Of a DNA stretch of 64,000 nt, positions 50,080-58,047 are shown piece by piece. Position numbers and translations under genes: made by a program. This stretch comes from Oceanicaulis sp. (GTDB lineage: Bacteria > Pseudomonadota > Alphaproteobacteria > Caulobacterales > Maricaulaceae). Under the pieces are notes generated by a model, which did no database searches, was not told where the DNA came from, and saw only the letters and a list, made by a program, of their open reading frames with translations. The first letter of the stretch is position 1; each line of letters starts with the position of its first letter. The stretch spans positions 2,443,501 to 2,507,500 of the forward strand of contig CP157796.1 of assembly GCA_040112665.1 (NCBI GenBank). Reading direction: 5' to 3'.

Positions 50080-51218
50080 AGCTGCGCCAGCCCCTGCTCC
50101 AGGTCCGCCCAGAGGTCTTCGACGTGTTCGAGGCCGACGGAGAAGCGAACGAGCGCGCCTTCGGCTTTCCACGGAACGGCGGTGCGCTTGATCTGGCGGT
50201 CGCAGGGCAGGACGAGGCTTTCAAACCCGCCCCAGGAAAACCCGATGCCGAAAAGCTTCAGGCTTTCGGCGAAGAGTTCGCCGCCCCGCGCATCTATCCC
50301 GTCGAGAACGACCGAAAAGCAGCCCGACGCGCCGGTGAACTGACGCTGGTAGAGAAGGTGGTCGGGGGAATCCTCGAGCGCCGGATGAAGCACGCGCGCG
50401 ATCTTCGGGTGGTTGCGCAGCCTGCGCGCCAGAACGACGCCGTTCGCGCCCGACCGTTCGATGCGGAGCGCAAGCGTCCTGAGGCCCCGCAGGGCGAGGA
50501 AAGCGTCGTCCGGGGAGACATGCAGGCCGTAAAGCGACTCGCGCTCATTCAGCGCCTCGGCGTTTTCGCCGCGTGCCGCGACCGCGCCCATCAGAAAGTC
50601 GGAATGCCCGCCGACATATTTCGTCAGCGCCTGGGCGGCGAAATCGACGCCCAGCTCTAGCGGGTTCATCAGGATCCCCGCGCTCCAGGTGTCGTCGATG
50701 ACCGTCTTCACCCCGGCGGCCTTCGCCGCCCGGGTGATCGCCGGGACGTCCTGAACCTCGAATGTCAGCGAGCCGGGAGATTCGAGCAGGATGAGGCGGG
50801 TTTTCTCGCCGATAAGGGTCTCGATGCGCGCGCCGATCTTCGGATCGTAATAGCGCGGCGTGACGCCGAGACGGGGAAGCTCATGGTCGCAGAAGCGGCG
50901 CACGGGGCCATAGACGCTGTCGCTGATCAGCGCCTCGCCGGGGGCGTCGATCGCGGTGCGGATCGCATGCGCGACCGAGGCGAGGCCTGACGGGGCGAGG
51001 GCGACGTGGTCGGCGCCGTACAGACCGGCGATCGCCTCGCGCAGCTCCGCGTTGGGCGCGAGCCCGCCGCGACCGTAATGCCGGCGCGGCGGGGTCGGGC
51101 TGTAGAGCTCGTCCGTGGATGGCGCGAGGACGGTCGAGGCGCGCTGAACCGGCGGGTTCACCAGCTCGGGGTTTTGGGCCGGCCGGCCTGAATGGATGAG
51201 TCGCGTCTCGCGTTTCAT
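50076..51218 (-). CDS. metC: Cystathionine beta-lyase
   Basis: 380 residues, PLP enzyme of the Cys/Met metabolism family, converting cystathionine to homocysteine, pyruvate and ammonia. Motifs: TRLIHSGRP (about 5-13), the phosphate-binding and stacking segment SGLASVAHAI, VIDDTWSAGILMNPLELGVDF (PLP-binding Asp), and the Schiff-base Lys in QALTKYVGGHSD (about 194-205). It diverges from an amino-acid binding protein gene, a common alphaproteobacterial arrangement (metC next to aapJ-like genes). Confidence 0.94.
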   Translation of the reverse strand: MKRETRLIHSGRPAQNPELVNPPVQRASTVLAPSTDELYSPTPPRRHYGRGGLAPNAELREAIAGLYGADHVALAPSGLASVAHAIRTAIDAPGEALISDSVYGPVRRFCDHELPRLGVTPRYYDPKIGARIETLIGEKTRLILLESPGSLTFEVQDVPAITRAAKAAGVKTVIDDTWSAGILMNPLELGVDFAAQALTKYVGGHSDFLMGAVAARGENAEALNERESLYGLHVSPDDAFLALRGLRTLALRIERSGANGVVLARRLRNHPKIARVLHPALEDSPDHLLYQRQFTGASGCFSVVLDGIDARGGELFAESLKLFGIGFSWGGFESLVLPCDRQIKRTAVPWKAEGALVRFSVGLEHVEDLWADLEQGLAQL

Positions 51219-51286
51219 GTCGACAAGCCGCCTTCCTGGTCGTTACATCTGGCCTCGCTCCCGAGCGATTTAGGACGGCCGGACCG

Positions 51287-52345
51287 GTGACGCCAACCTC
51301 GTTTCTCGACGCTTTCGCACCGCGCCGCCTCGCGCGGGCGGCGGCGGCCTTCGCGCTCGGCTTCGCCGCAGCGCAATCGGACGCTGAACGCGCCGGGGCC
51401 ACGCTGACTGAAATCCGCGATCGCGGAACATTGCTCTGCGGCGTCGATACAGGCCTTCCGGGCTTCGCGGAACGTGATGATCAGGGCCGCTGGTCAGGCT
51501 TCGAGATCGATCTGTGCCGCGCCTACGCCGCCGCGTTCCTCGGCGATCCGCGCCGGGTGCGGTTCGTGCCGCTGACCACCGAAGAGCGGTTCGAGGCGCT
51601 GCTCGACGGCCGGGCGGACATCCTTTTGCGCAACACCAGCTGGACCTTCGCGCGCGACGCCGGCCTGCCGGTGTCGTTCGCCGGCACCTATTATTTCGAC
51701 GGGCAGGGCTTTCTCGCACCGGCCGATCTGGGCGTGGCGAGCGCGCGCGAGCTCGACGGGGCGCGAATCTGCGTACAGCCGGCGACGACCTCGATGCTGA
51801 ACCTCACCGATTACGCCGCCACCCACGGCCTGACGTTCGAGCGCGTGCTCGTCTCGACGACCAGCGAAGGCGTCGAGGCCTATCAGGCCGGCCGGTGCGA
51901 TGCGTTCACCTCCGACATTTCCGCGCTGGCCGGGGCGCGGGCGAGCCTCGCTGAGCCCGAGGGCCATGTGATCCTGCCCGACATCATTTCAAAGGAGCCG
52001 CTCGGGCCGGTCGTCGCCTCGGGCGATCCCCGCTTCGCCGAGGCGGCGCGCTGGGTGCTCAACGCGCTCATCGCCGCTGAGGAATACGGTGTGACGGCCG
52101 AAAACGCCGCCGAGCTCGCCGGAACCGCACGCAGTCCGGAAATCCGCAGGTTGCTCGGCGCTGAAGGCGCGATCGGCGAAGCGCTCTATCTGCGGGGCGA
52201 TTTCGCGCTCGACGCGGTCACCGCGCGCGGCAATTACGGCGAGATCTTCGAGCGCCATCTGGGCACGGATGGTCTCGGCCTGCGCCGGGGGCTCAACGCG
52301 CAGTGGGACGAAGGCGGGCTCCTCTACGCGCCGCCCTTCCGCTAG
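51287..52345 (+). CDS. Amino-acid ABC transporter substrate-binding protein (AapJ-like), orphan
   Basis: 352 residues from GTG. A signal peptide with Arg-rich start (about 1-30) is followed by the SBP_bac_3 fold: LTEIRDRGTLLCGVDTGLPGF (about 40-60), GFEIDLCRAYAAA, LLRNTSWTFARDAGL and ICVQPATTSM. AapJ-type proteins bind many L-amino acids in the periplasm. No permease or ATPase gene follows, so it must work with a transporter encoded elsewhere or as a sensor. Convergent with cysK, sharing CTAG at the stops. Confidence 0.9.
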   Translation: MTPTSFLDAFAPRRLARAAAAFALGFAAAQSDAERAGATLTEIRDRGTLLCGVDTGLPGFAERDDQGRWSGFEIDLCRAYAAAFLGDPRRVRFVPLTTEERFEALLDGRADILLRNTSWTFARDAGLPVSFAGTYYFDGQGFLAPADLGVASARELDGARICVQPATTSMLNLTDYAATHGLTFERVLVSTTSEGVEAYQAGRCDAFTSDISALAGARASLAEPEGHVILPDIISKEPLGPVVASGDPRFAEAARWVLNALIAAEEYGVTAENAAELAGTARSPEIRRLLGAEGAIGEALYLRGDFALDAVTARGNYGEIFERHLGTDGLGLRRGLNAQWDEGGLLYAPPFR

Positions 52346-53346
52346 GCGAGCCAGGGCGGAACCGGCAGGCCTTTCTCGCGCAGGAAGTCGGGATTGTAGA
52401 GCTTGGACTGATAGCGCTGGCCGTGATCACACAGGATCGTCACGATCGTGTGGCCCGGGCCGAGCTTTCGCGCCATGCGCACCGCGCCTGCGATATTGAT
52501 CCCGGCCGAGCCGCCCAGGCACAGCCCTTCCTCCATCACGAGGTCGTAAAGGATCCCGAGCGCCTCTTCGTCGGGGACGCGGAAGGCTTCGTCGATCGCC
52601 GCGCCTTCGAGATTAGCCGTGATCCGGCTCTGGCCGATCCCCTCGGTGATCGAGTTCCCCTCGGCCTTGAGCTCGCCGTGCGCGTAATAGCCGTAGAGCG
52701 CCGCGCCGCCGGGATCGGCGAGGGCGATCTTCACATCCTTCGACCGCGCCTTCAGCGCATCCGAGACGCCCGCGATCGTCCCGCCGGACCCGACCGCCGC
52801 GACGAAAGCGTCGATTTTCCCGCCGGTCTGCTCCCAGATTTCGGGACCGGTGGTCTCGGCGTGCGCCTTGCGGTTGGCGGTGTTGTCGAACTGGTTCGCC
52901 CAGATCGCACCGTTCGGCTCGCTGGCCGCCAGCTCCTCGGCCAGGCGGCCCGAATAGCGCGCGTAATGGTTCGGGTTCGAATACGGGACCGCGTCGACCA
53001 GGATCAGCTCGGCCCCCATCAGGCGGATGGCGTCCGCCTTTTCCTTCGACTGGGTCCGCGGAAACACGATCACGACCTTGTAGCCGAGCGCCTTGCCGAC
53101 CATGGCGAGACCGATCCCGGTATTGCCCGCCGTGCCCTCCACGATCGTCCCGCCGGGCTTTAGCGCGCCACGGGCCTCGGCGTCCCGGATGATGCCGAGC
53201 GCGGCGCGGTCTTTCACCGACCCGCCGGGATTGAGGAATTCCGCCTTGCCCAGAATCTCGCAGCCAGTCTCGTCGGACACCTTGTTCAAACGCAGAAGAG
53301 GCGTGTTTCCAATGAGATCGACGACGCTGCGAGCGGTTTCGGCCAT
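52342..53346 (-). CDS. cysK: Cysteine synthase A (O-acetylserine sulfhydrylase)
   Basis: 334 residues. PLP enzyme with the catalytic Lys in NPGGSVKDRAAL (about 39-50) and the substrate loop EGTAGNTGIGLAMVG (about 69-83). The phosphate-binding loop is VGSGGTIAG (about 191-199). A C-terminal SAGINIAGAV and LCDHGQRYQSKLYNPDFL tail suits CysK rather than cystathionine beta-synthase. It makes cysteine from O-acetylserine and sulfide. It is transcribed from a clear sigma-70-type promoter in the region shared with the ChrR-like gene. Confidence 0.94.
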   Translation of the reverse strand: MAETARSVVDLIGNTPLLRLNKVSDETGCEILGKAEFLNPGGSVKDRAALGIIRDAEARGALKPGGTIVEGTAGNTGIGLAMVGKALGYKVVIVFPRTQSKEKADAIRLMGAELILVDAVPYSNPNHYARYSGRLAEELAASEPNGAIWANQFDNTANRKAHAETTGPEIWEQTGGKIDAFVAAVGSGGTIAGVSDALKARSKDVKIALADPGGAALYGYYAHGELKAEGNSITEGIGQSRITANLEGAAIDEAFRVPDEEALGILYDLVMEEGLCLGGSAGINIAGAVRMARKLGPGHTIVTILCDHGQRYQSKLYNPDFLREKGLPVPPWLA

Positions 53347-53373
53347 GGCGGGGCTCCCTGTTTTTACCGGCGC

Positions 53374-53402
53374 AAGCTAGGGTCTGGAGCCCACGCCTGC
53401 AA
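53374..53402 (-). promoter_or_regulatory. Sigma-70-type promoter of cysK
   Basis: On the minus strand TTGCAG (53402-53397), 17-base spacer, TAGCTT (53379-53374), giving a short leader of about 20 nt. Confidence 0.65.
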
Positions 53403-53430
53403 TCAGCGCGAAGTTCTGCTCGCAGTCTCG

Positions 53431-53459
53431 TGATCCGATATGTCTTTGCCAGCGTAAAC
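53431..53459 (+). promoter_or_regulatory. ECF (RpoE/ChrR group)-type promoter
   Basis: TGATCC (53431-53436), 18-base spacer, TAAAC (53455-53459). This resembles the RpoE consensus of Rhodobacter sphaeroides (TGATCC and TAAG(A/C) about 18 apart). The ChrR-like ATG is only seven bases downstream, so the transcript would be nearly leaderless, or a later start is used. Confidence 0.6.
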
Positions 53460-53465
53460 CTGACC

Positions 53466-54125
53466 ATGAACAACGATACGCCTCACACCCGACTACATGA
53501 CGGCTGGCTGCTCGACGCAGCGTCCGGCGCGGTGCCCGCCGCCGTCCGGGTGCTGGCCGCCTGCCATGGCGCGCTCAATTCCGAGGCCGGGCGCACGCTC
53601 GGCGCGGCGGAAAGCGCGTTCGGTGCAATGCTGGAGGCCGCGCCGCGCGCCGCCCTGCGTCCCGGTGCGCTGGACGCAGTCATGTCCCGGCTCGGCGAAC
53701 CCGAACCGGTCGAGCCCGAAACCGGGTTCTCCCAGTTTCCCTGTCCGCTGACCCGAGCGCTCGCCGCCTGCCGCAATCCGCGCTGGAAGCGCAAGCTCGG
53801 CGGCTACAGCGAGATCGTACTGGATTCGCTGAAAGAGCCGGGCGTGCACGCGCGCCTTCTATCCATTCCCTCGGGCAAGGGCGCTCCGGAGCACGATCAC
53901 GAAGGCGACGAGCTGACCCTCGTGATCTCAGGCGCGTTCACCGACGGCGCCCGGCGCTATGGCCGCGGCGATGTCTGCGTCGCCGGACCGGGCGCGGCGC
54001 ACCGGCCGCGGGTCGAGGATCCCGAGACCTGCGTGTGCTTTGTCGTCGAACTCGGCGCGCTCAGGCCCACCGATCCCGTCCTCGCCGCCGCCGACAGGCT
54101 GATGGGCGGCCGGCTGATGCAGTGA
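53466..54125 (+). CDS. ChrR-family cupin anti-sigma protein, zinc cysteines missing
   Basis: 219 residues. The N-terminal anti-sigma domain keeps the helical pattern and two His (His10 in RLHDGWLLDAASG, His33 in CHGALNSEA). The H-x3-C-x2-C of classical ChrR reads H-x3-N-x2-A, so two of four zinc ligands are absent. The C-terminal cupin (about 125-210) retains HDHEGDE and the late His in AAHRPRV, the metal site that senses singlet oxygen in ChrR. No sigma factor gene lies beside it. It is first in a plus-strand string with SDR, secreted, photolyase-like and SDR genes, and an ECF-type promoter precedes it. Confidence 0.8.
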   Translation: MNNDTPHTRLHDGWLLDAASGAVPAAVRVLAACHGALNSEAGRTLGAAESAFGAMLEAAPRAALRPGALDAVMSRLGEPEPVEPETGFSQFPCPLTRALAACRNPRWKRKLGGYSEIVLDSLKEPGVHARLLSIPSGKGAPEHDHEGDELTLVISGAFTDGARRYGRGDVCVAGPGAAHRPRVEDPETCVCFVVELGALRPTDPVLAAADRLMGGRLMQ

Positions 54126-54159
54126 GGGCGGGCCCTCTTCGCAACCGAACGGATCGTTC

Positions 54160-54882
54160 ATGACCACCCTGATTTTCGGAGCCACCGGCGGCGTGGGTGA
54201 AGCGCTCGCCAGACGGCTGTCTGCGTCCGGCGAAACACTGTTCCTCACCGGTCGCGATGAAGAAAAGCTGCGCGCGCTCGCCGATGAACTCGGTGCCCGG
54301 TGTACGACCTGCGACGCGCTCGACACCGAGCAGATCGAAGCGGCCGTCGAGGAGGCGGCGAGCGAGGACGGCCTGTCCGGCCTCGCCTTCTGCGTCGGCT
54401 CGATCGATCTCGCGCCGCTGCGCCGGTCGAACCGCGACACCCTGCGCAAGAGCTTCGAACTTAACGCGGTGTCAGCCGCTGAAGCGCTGCGCTGCGCCGA
54501 TCCGCACCTTAAGAAATCTGGCGGCGCTGCGGTGCTGTTCTCTACCGTAGCGGTGTCGCAGGGCTTCGTCAGTCACGCCGCGATTTCGATGGCCAAGGGC
54601 GCCGTCGAAGGGCTGACGCGCGCTGTGGCGGCCGAATGGGCGCCGAAAGCGCGGATCAACGCGGTCGCGCCGAGCATTCTGGATACGGGCATCGCCCAGC
54701 CTCTGCTCTCGTCGGACAAAATGCGCGAGAGCCTTGGAAAAATGCACGCGCTCGAACGGATCGGCGCGCCAGAAGACGCAGCCTCCCTTGCAGCGTTCCT
54801 GCTGTCGGAAGACGCAGGCTGGATCACCGGCCAGGTCTTCACCATCGACGGCGGACGCTCGCGCGTCAGAACGAAAGGATGA
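54160..54882 (+). CDS. Short-chain dehydrogenase/reductase family protein lacking the usual Tyr
   Basis: 240 residues. The NAD(P)-binding GATGGVGEALARRL (about 7-20) and the C-terminal GQVFTIDGGRSR are typical of the classical SDR fold. In the catalytic segment STVAVSQGFVSHAAISMAKG (about 127-146) the YxxxK motif reads IxxxK, so the tyrosine is Ile. Ser and Lys remain. Reduced or altered chemistry is expected, or a role in binding. It lies 34 bases after the ChrR-like gene and five bases before the secreted protein gene, so it is part of the same string. Confidence 0.85.
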   Translation: MTTLIFGATGGVGEALARRLSASGETLFLTGRDEEKLRALADELGARCTTCDALDTEQIEAAVEEAASEDGLSGLAFCVGSIDLAPLRRSNRDTLRKSFELNAVSAAEALRCADPHLKKSGGAAVLFSTVAVSQGFVSHAAISMAKGAVEGLTRAVAAEWAPKARINAVAPSILDTGIAQPLLSSDKMRESLGKMHALERIGAPEDAASLAAFLLSEDAGWITGQVFTIDGGRSRVRTKG

Positions 54883-54887
54883 CACCC

Positions 54888-55568
54888 ATGTCCCGCATGC
54901 TCTGCGCCCTCGGCGCACTGGTTCTCACCGGAACCGCCTACGCCCAGGACCCCGCGCCCCGCCCGCAAGCCGGCGAGGAAATCGTCTTCGACGTCTACCG
55001 TCAGGGCGACACCGATTTTGGCAGTCACTCCGTGCGGTTCCGCGATGACGGCGGCGATCTGATCGCGGAGACCAGCATCCGGCTTCGCGCAGGCCTGGGG
55101 CCGATCACCGTCTTCCGTTATGAGCACGACAACACCGAGCGCTGGCGCGACGGCGATCTGGTGGGCCTGAGCGCCCGCACGCTGAAGGACGGCGAGACCT
55201 ATGAGGTCGACGCTTCGCTCGATGGCGGTCAGCTGGTCGTCGACGGACGCTACGAAGAAGGCGAGCCGTTCACGGCGGAATACCCGGCCTCGATCCTGCC
55301 GTCCTCGCACTGGCACGGCTATCCGGCAGACACCGCGTCGATCCTGAACACCGAGTTCGGCACCGAGATGGACGTCACCGTCGAGTATCTCGGCGAGACC
55401 GAGATCGAGGGCGACGGCGGGATGATCACGGTCGATCACTACCGCCTTTCGAGCTCGCTCGTCGTGGATCTGTATTACGATAAGAACGGCCGCTGGGCCG
55501 GCTGCACGTTCGATGCGCGCGGCCAAAGCGTGCGCTATGTGCGCCGGGCCGATCCGCTGGCGGGGTGA
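54888..55568 (+). CDS. Secreted DUF6134-like protein
   Basis: 226 residues. A Sec signal (about 1-20, TGTAYAQDP) precedes an all-beta domain: EIVFDVYRQGDTDFGSHSV, FRYEHDNTERWRDGDLVGL and GRWAGCTFDARGQSVRY. I recognise the pattern as the DUF6134-type periplasmic beta protein seen next to photolyase-like genes. Biochemical role unknown. The TGATG at its end starts the photolyase-like gene. Confidence 0.7.
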   Translation: MSRMLCALGALVLTGTAYAQDPAPRPQAGEEIVFDVYRQGDTDFGSHSVRFRDDGGDLIAETSIRLRAGLGPITVFRYEHDNTERWRDGDLVGLSARTLKDGETYEVDASLDGGQLVVDGRYEEGEPFTAEYPASILPSSHWHGYPADTASILNTEFGTEMDVTVEYLGETEIEGDGGMITVDHYRLSSSLVVDLYYDKNGRWAGCTFDARGQSVRYVRRADPLAG

Positions 55569-57097
55569 TGGCGACGCTGCGCCTCATTCTCGGCGACCAG
55601 CTGAGCGCGAACATCGCCTCGCTTCGCGACTACGAAGCGGGCGATCTCGTGCTCATGGCCGAGGTCGACGGCGAGGCCACCTATGTGCGCCATCACAAGA
55701 AGAAGATCGCCTATCTCTTTTCAGCGATGAGGCATTTCGCGTCCGATCTTGAAGGCCGGCAGATCAAGGTCCGCTATACGAAGATCGACGACCCCGACAA
55801 CGCCGGCACGCTTGAGAAAGAACTTGCGCGCGCTCTCAGGGACGGCGATTTCGACAGGCTGGTCGTCGTCGAGCCCGGCGAGTTCCGCTTGCGCAAGACC
55901 ATGGACGGCTGGGAGCACCGGCTGGGCGTCAGGACCGAGATCCGCCGCGACGACCGCTTCATCACAACGCTCGATCAGTTCAACGCCTGGGCGGACGGCC
56001 GTAAGCGCCTGACCATGGAGTATTTCTACCGCGAGCTTCGCAAGGAGACCGGCATCCTCATGGACGGGGACGAGCCCGCCGGCGGGAAGTGGAATTTCGA
56101 CCACGACAACCGGGACTCCCTGCCTGACGACATCACGCTGCCTGAGCGGCTGAGGATCGATCCGGACGAGACGACGAAAGACGTGCTCGAAACGGTGGCC
56201 GACCGGTTCGGCGCGCATTTCGGCGATCTCGATGACTTCTGGTTCGCCGTCACCGCCAAGGACGCCGAGCGCCAGCTCGACTGGTTCATCAAGGAGGGGC
56301 TGCCCTGCTTCGGGGACTATCAGGACGCGATGAAGACCGGCGAAGCCTTCCTCTTTCACTCCGTCCTGTCGCTTTACATGAACGCGGGCCTGCTCGATCC
56401 GATGACGGTGTGCCGCAAGGCGGAGAAGGCCTATCGCGACGGCGACGCGCCGATCAACGCGGTCGAGGGCTTCATTCGCCAGATCCTGGGCTGGCGGGAG
56501 TATGTGCGCGGGATCTACTGGCGCTTCATGCCCGACTACCTCAAGCGCAATCACCTCGACGCCAGGCGCAAGCTGCCGGAGTTCTACTGGACCGGCGAGA
56601 CCAAGATGGCCTGTCTGCGCGACGCGGTGCTGACCACCAGGCGGCACGCCTACGCGCACCACATCCAGCGGCTCATGCTGACGGGCAATTTCGCGCTCAT
56701 CGCCGGGCTCGACCCGGTCGAGGTCAACGCGTGGTACCTGATCGTTTACGCCGACGCGTATGAATGGGTGGAGGTGCCGAACACCCACGGCATGGCGCTT
56801 TACGCCGACGGCGGGATCATGGCGACCAAGCCCTATGCCGCGTCAGGGGCTTACATCAACAAGATGAGCGATCACTGCAAGAATTGCAGCTATGCGGTTA
56901 GCAAGAAGAACGGCGACAAGGCGTGCCCGTTCAACTACCTGTACTGGAACTTCCTGATCGAGAACGAGAAGACGCTGCGCGGCAATCATCGCCTCGGCAT
57001 GATCTACAAGACGCTCGACCGGATGAGCGATGAGAAAAAGACCGCCGTTCGCGAGGACTCGCGCCGGTTTTTCAAAGAGATCGGCATCGCCGGCTAA
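55568..57097 (+). CDS. FeS-type cryptochrome/photolyase (prokaryotic (6-4) photolyase family)
   Basis: 509 residues, typical of the FeS-BCP/CryPro group, as Agrobacterium PhrB. N-terminal Rossmann part RLILGDQLSANIASL, C-terminal FAD-binding helical domain with TKMACLRDAVLTTRRHAYAH and HIQRLMLTGNFALI. The iron-sulfur cysteines are visible: MAC in the former segment, HCKNC (about 439-443) and KACPFNYLYW (about 453-462). It repairs (6-4) photoproducts or acts as a light sensor. Its overlapping start with the DUF6134-like gene implies coupled translation. Confidence 0.94.
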   Translation: MATLRLILGDQLSANIASLRDYEAGDLVLMAEVDGEATYVRHHKKKIAYLFSAMRHFASDLEGRQIKVRYTKIDDPDNAGTLEKELARALRDGDFDRLVVVEPGEFRLRKTMDGWEHRLGVRTEIRRDDRFITTLDQFNAWADGRKRLTMEYFYRELRKETGILMDGDEPAGGKWNFDHDNRDSLPDDITLPERLRIDPDETTKDVLETVADRFGAHFGDLDDFWFAVTAKDAERQLDWFIKEGLPCFGDYQDAMKTGEAFLFHSVLSLYMNAGLLDPMTVCRKAEKAYRDGDAPINAVEGFIRQILGWREYVRGIYWRFMPDYLKRNHLDARRKLPEFYWTGETKMACLRDAVLTTRRHAYAHHIQRLMLTGNFALIAGLDPVEVNAWYLIVYADAYEWVEVPNTHGMALYADGGIMATKPYAASGAYINKMSDHCKNCSYAVSKKNGDKACPFNYLYWNFLIENEKTLRGNHRLGMIYKTLDRMSDEKKTAVREDSRRFFKEIGIAG

Positions 57098-57107
57098 GGA
57101 GGCCGCC

Positions 57108-57896
57108 ATGGGTTCGCCCCGCCCCGCCAAACCGAAAGACGGCATCGCCTGGGTCACAGGGGCCAGCTCCGGCATCGGCGAAGCGCTGACACGCAAGCTT
57201 GTGAAGAAGGGCTGGCGGGTCGCGATCTCGGCGCGCAGCGCGGACAAGCTTCAGGCGCTCGCTGCCGAAGCGCCCGATCAGATCATTCCGGTCCCGCTGG
57301 ACATCACCGACGCCGACGCAGTGAAGGCCGCCGTTGAAAAGATCGAGGCTGAGCACGGGCCGATCGTCCGCGCGGTGCTCAATGCAGGCATCTACATCTC
57401 GATCAACGCCGAGACGCCGGACTTTTCCGACTACGCCAAGACCTTCACCGTCAATCTGAACGGTACGGCGGCGTGCGTCAGCGCGATCGTACCCAGATTT
57501 GTCGAGCGTCGCGGCGGTCAGCTCGTCATCGTGTCCTCGGCCACCGCGTTCGGCGGCATGCCCACCGCATCGGCCTATGGCGCGACCAAGGCCGCGCTTC
57601 TGAACATGGCCGAGTGCCTGAGGATCGAACTTCATCGCTACGGCGTGCTGGTCCAGTGCGTGACCCCGGGCTTCGTGGAGACGCCCGCCCAGGACGACAA
57701 CGAATTCCCCAAGCCCTTCATGATCAGCCCGGAAAAGGCGGCGAACCGGATGTTTTCCGGGATGACCTCCAGCCGTTTCGAAGTGACCTTTCCGCGGCGC
57801 TTCACCTGGATGCTGAAGGCGATCTACGCGCTCCCCCGCAGCTGGCATATCGGGATCGTCCGCAAACAGACGGGCTGGGACAAGCCGATCGATTAG
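57108..57896 (+). CDS. Short-chain dehydrogenase/reductase
   Basis: 262 residues. The cofactor motif GASSGIG (about 19-25), NAG (about 93-95), catalytic Ser in VIVSSATAFGG and YGATK (about 157-161) are all intact, so this SDR is catalytically complete, unlike the one at 54160. A C-terminal basic tail (PRRFTWMLKAIYALPRSW) resembles membrane-associated SDRs acting on lipids. AAGGAGG precedes the ATG. It is the last gene of the plus-strand string and may work on fatty acids or isoprenoids. Confidence 0.9.
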   Translation: MGSPRPAKPKDGIAWVTGASSGIGEALTRKLVKKGWRVAISARSADKLQALAAEAPDQIIPVPLDITDADAVKAAVEKIEAEHGPIVRAVLNAGIYISINAETPDFSDYAKTFTVNLNGTAACVSAIVPRFVERRGGQLVIVSSATAFGGMPTASAYGATKAALLNMAECLRIELHRYGVLVQCVTPGFVETPAQDDNEFPKPFMISPEKAANRMFSGMTSSRFEVTFPRRFTWMLKAIYALPRSWHIGIVRKQTGWDKPID

Positions 57897-58047
57897 CGGT
57901 ACGCGCATCGGAAAATTCAATGCGGTTCCGGGTGCTGATGGAAAACGCCACAAAGCACGCGTGGTGAAGACAATTTTTCTGAAAACTTGTTGAATTCAGC
58001 GCGTGGTCTGAAACGATGTTCGCCGAATCGAGTCCGGGGGGGCACAA

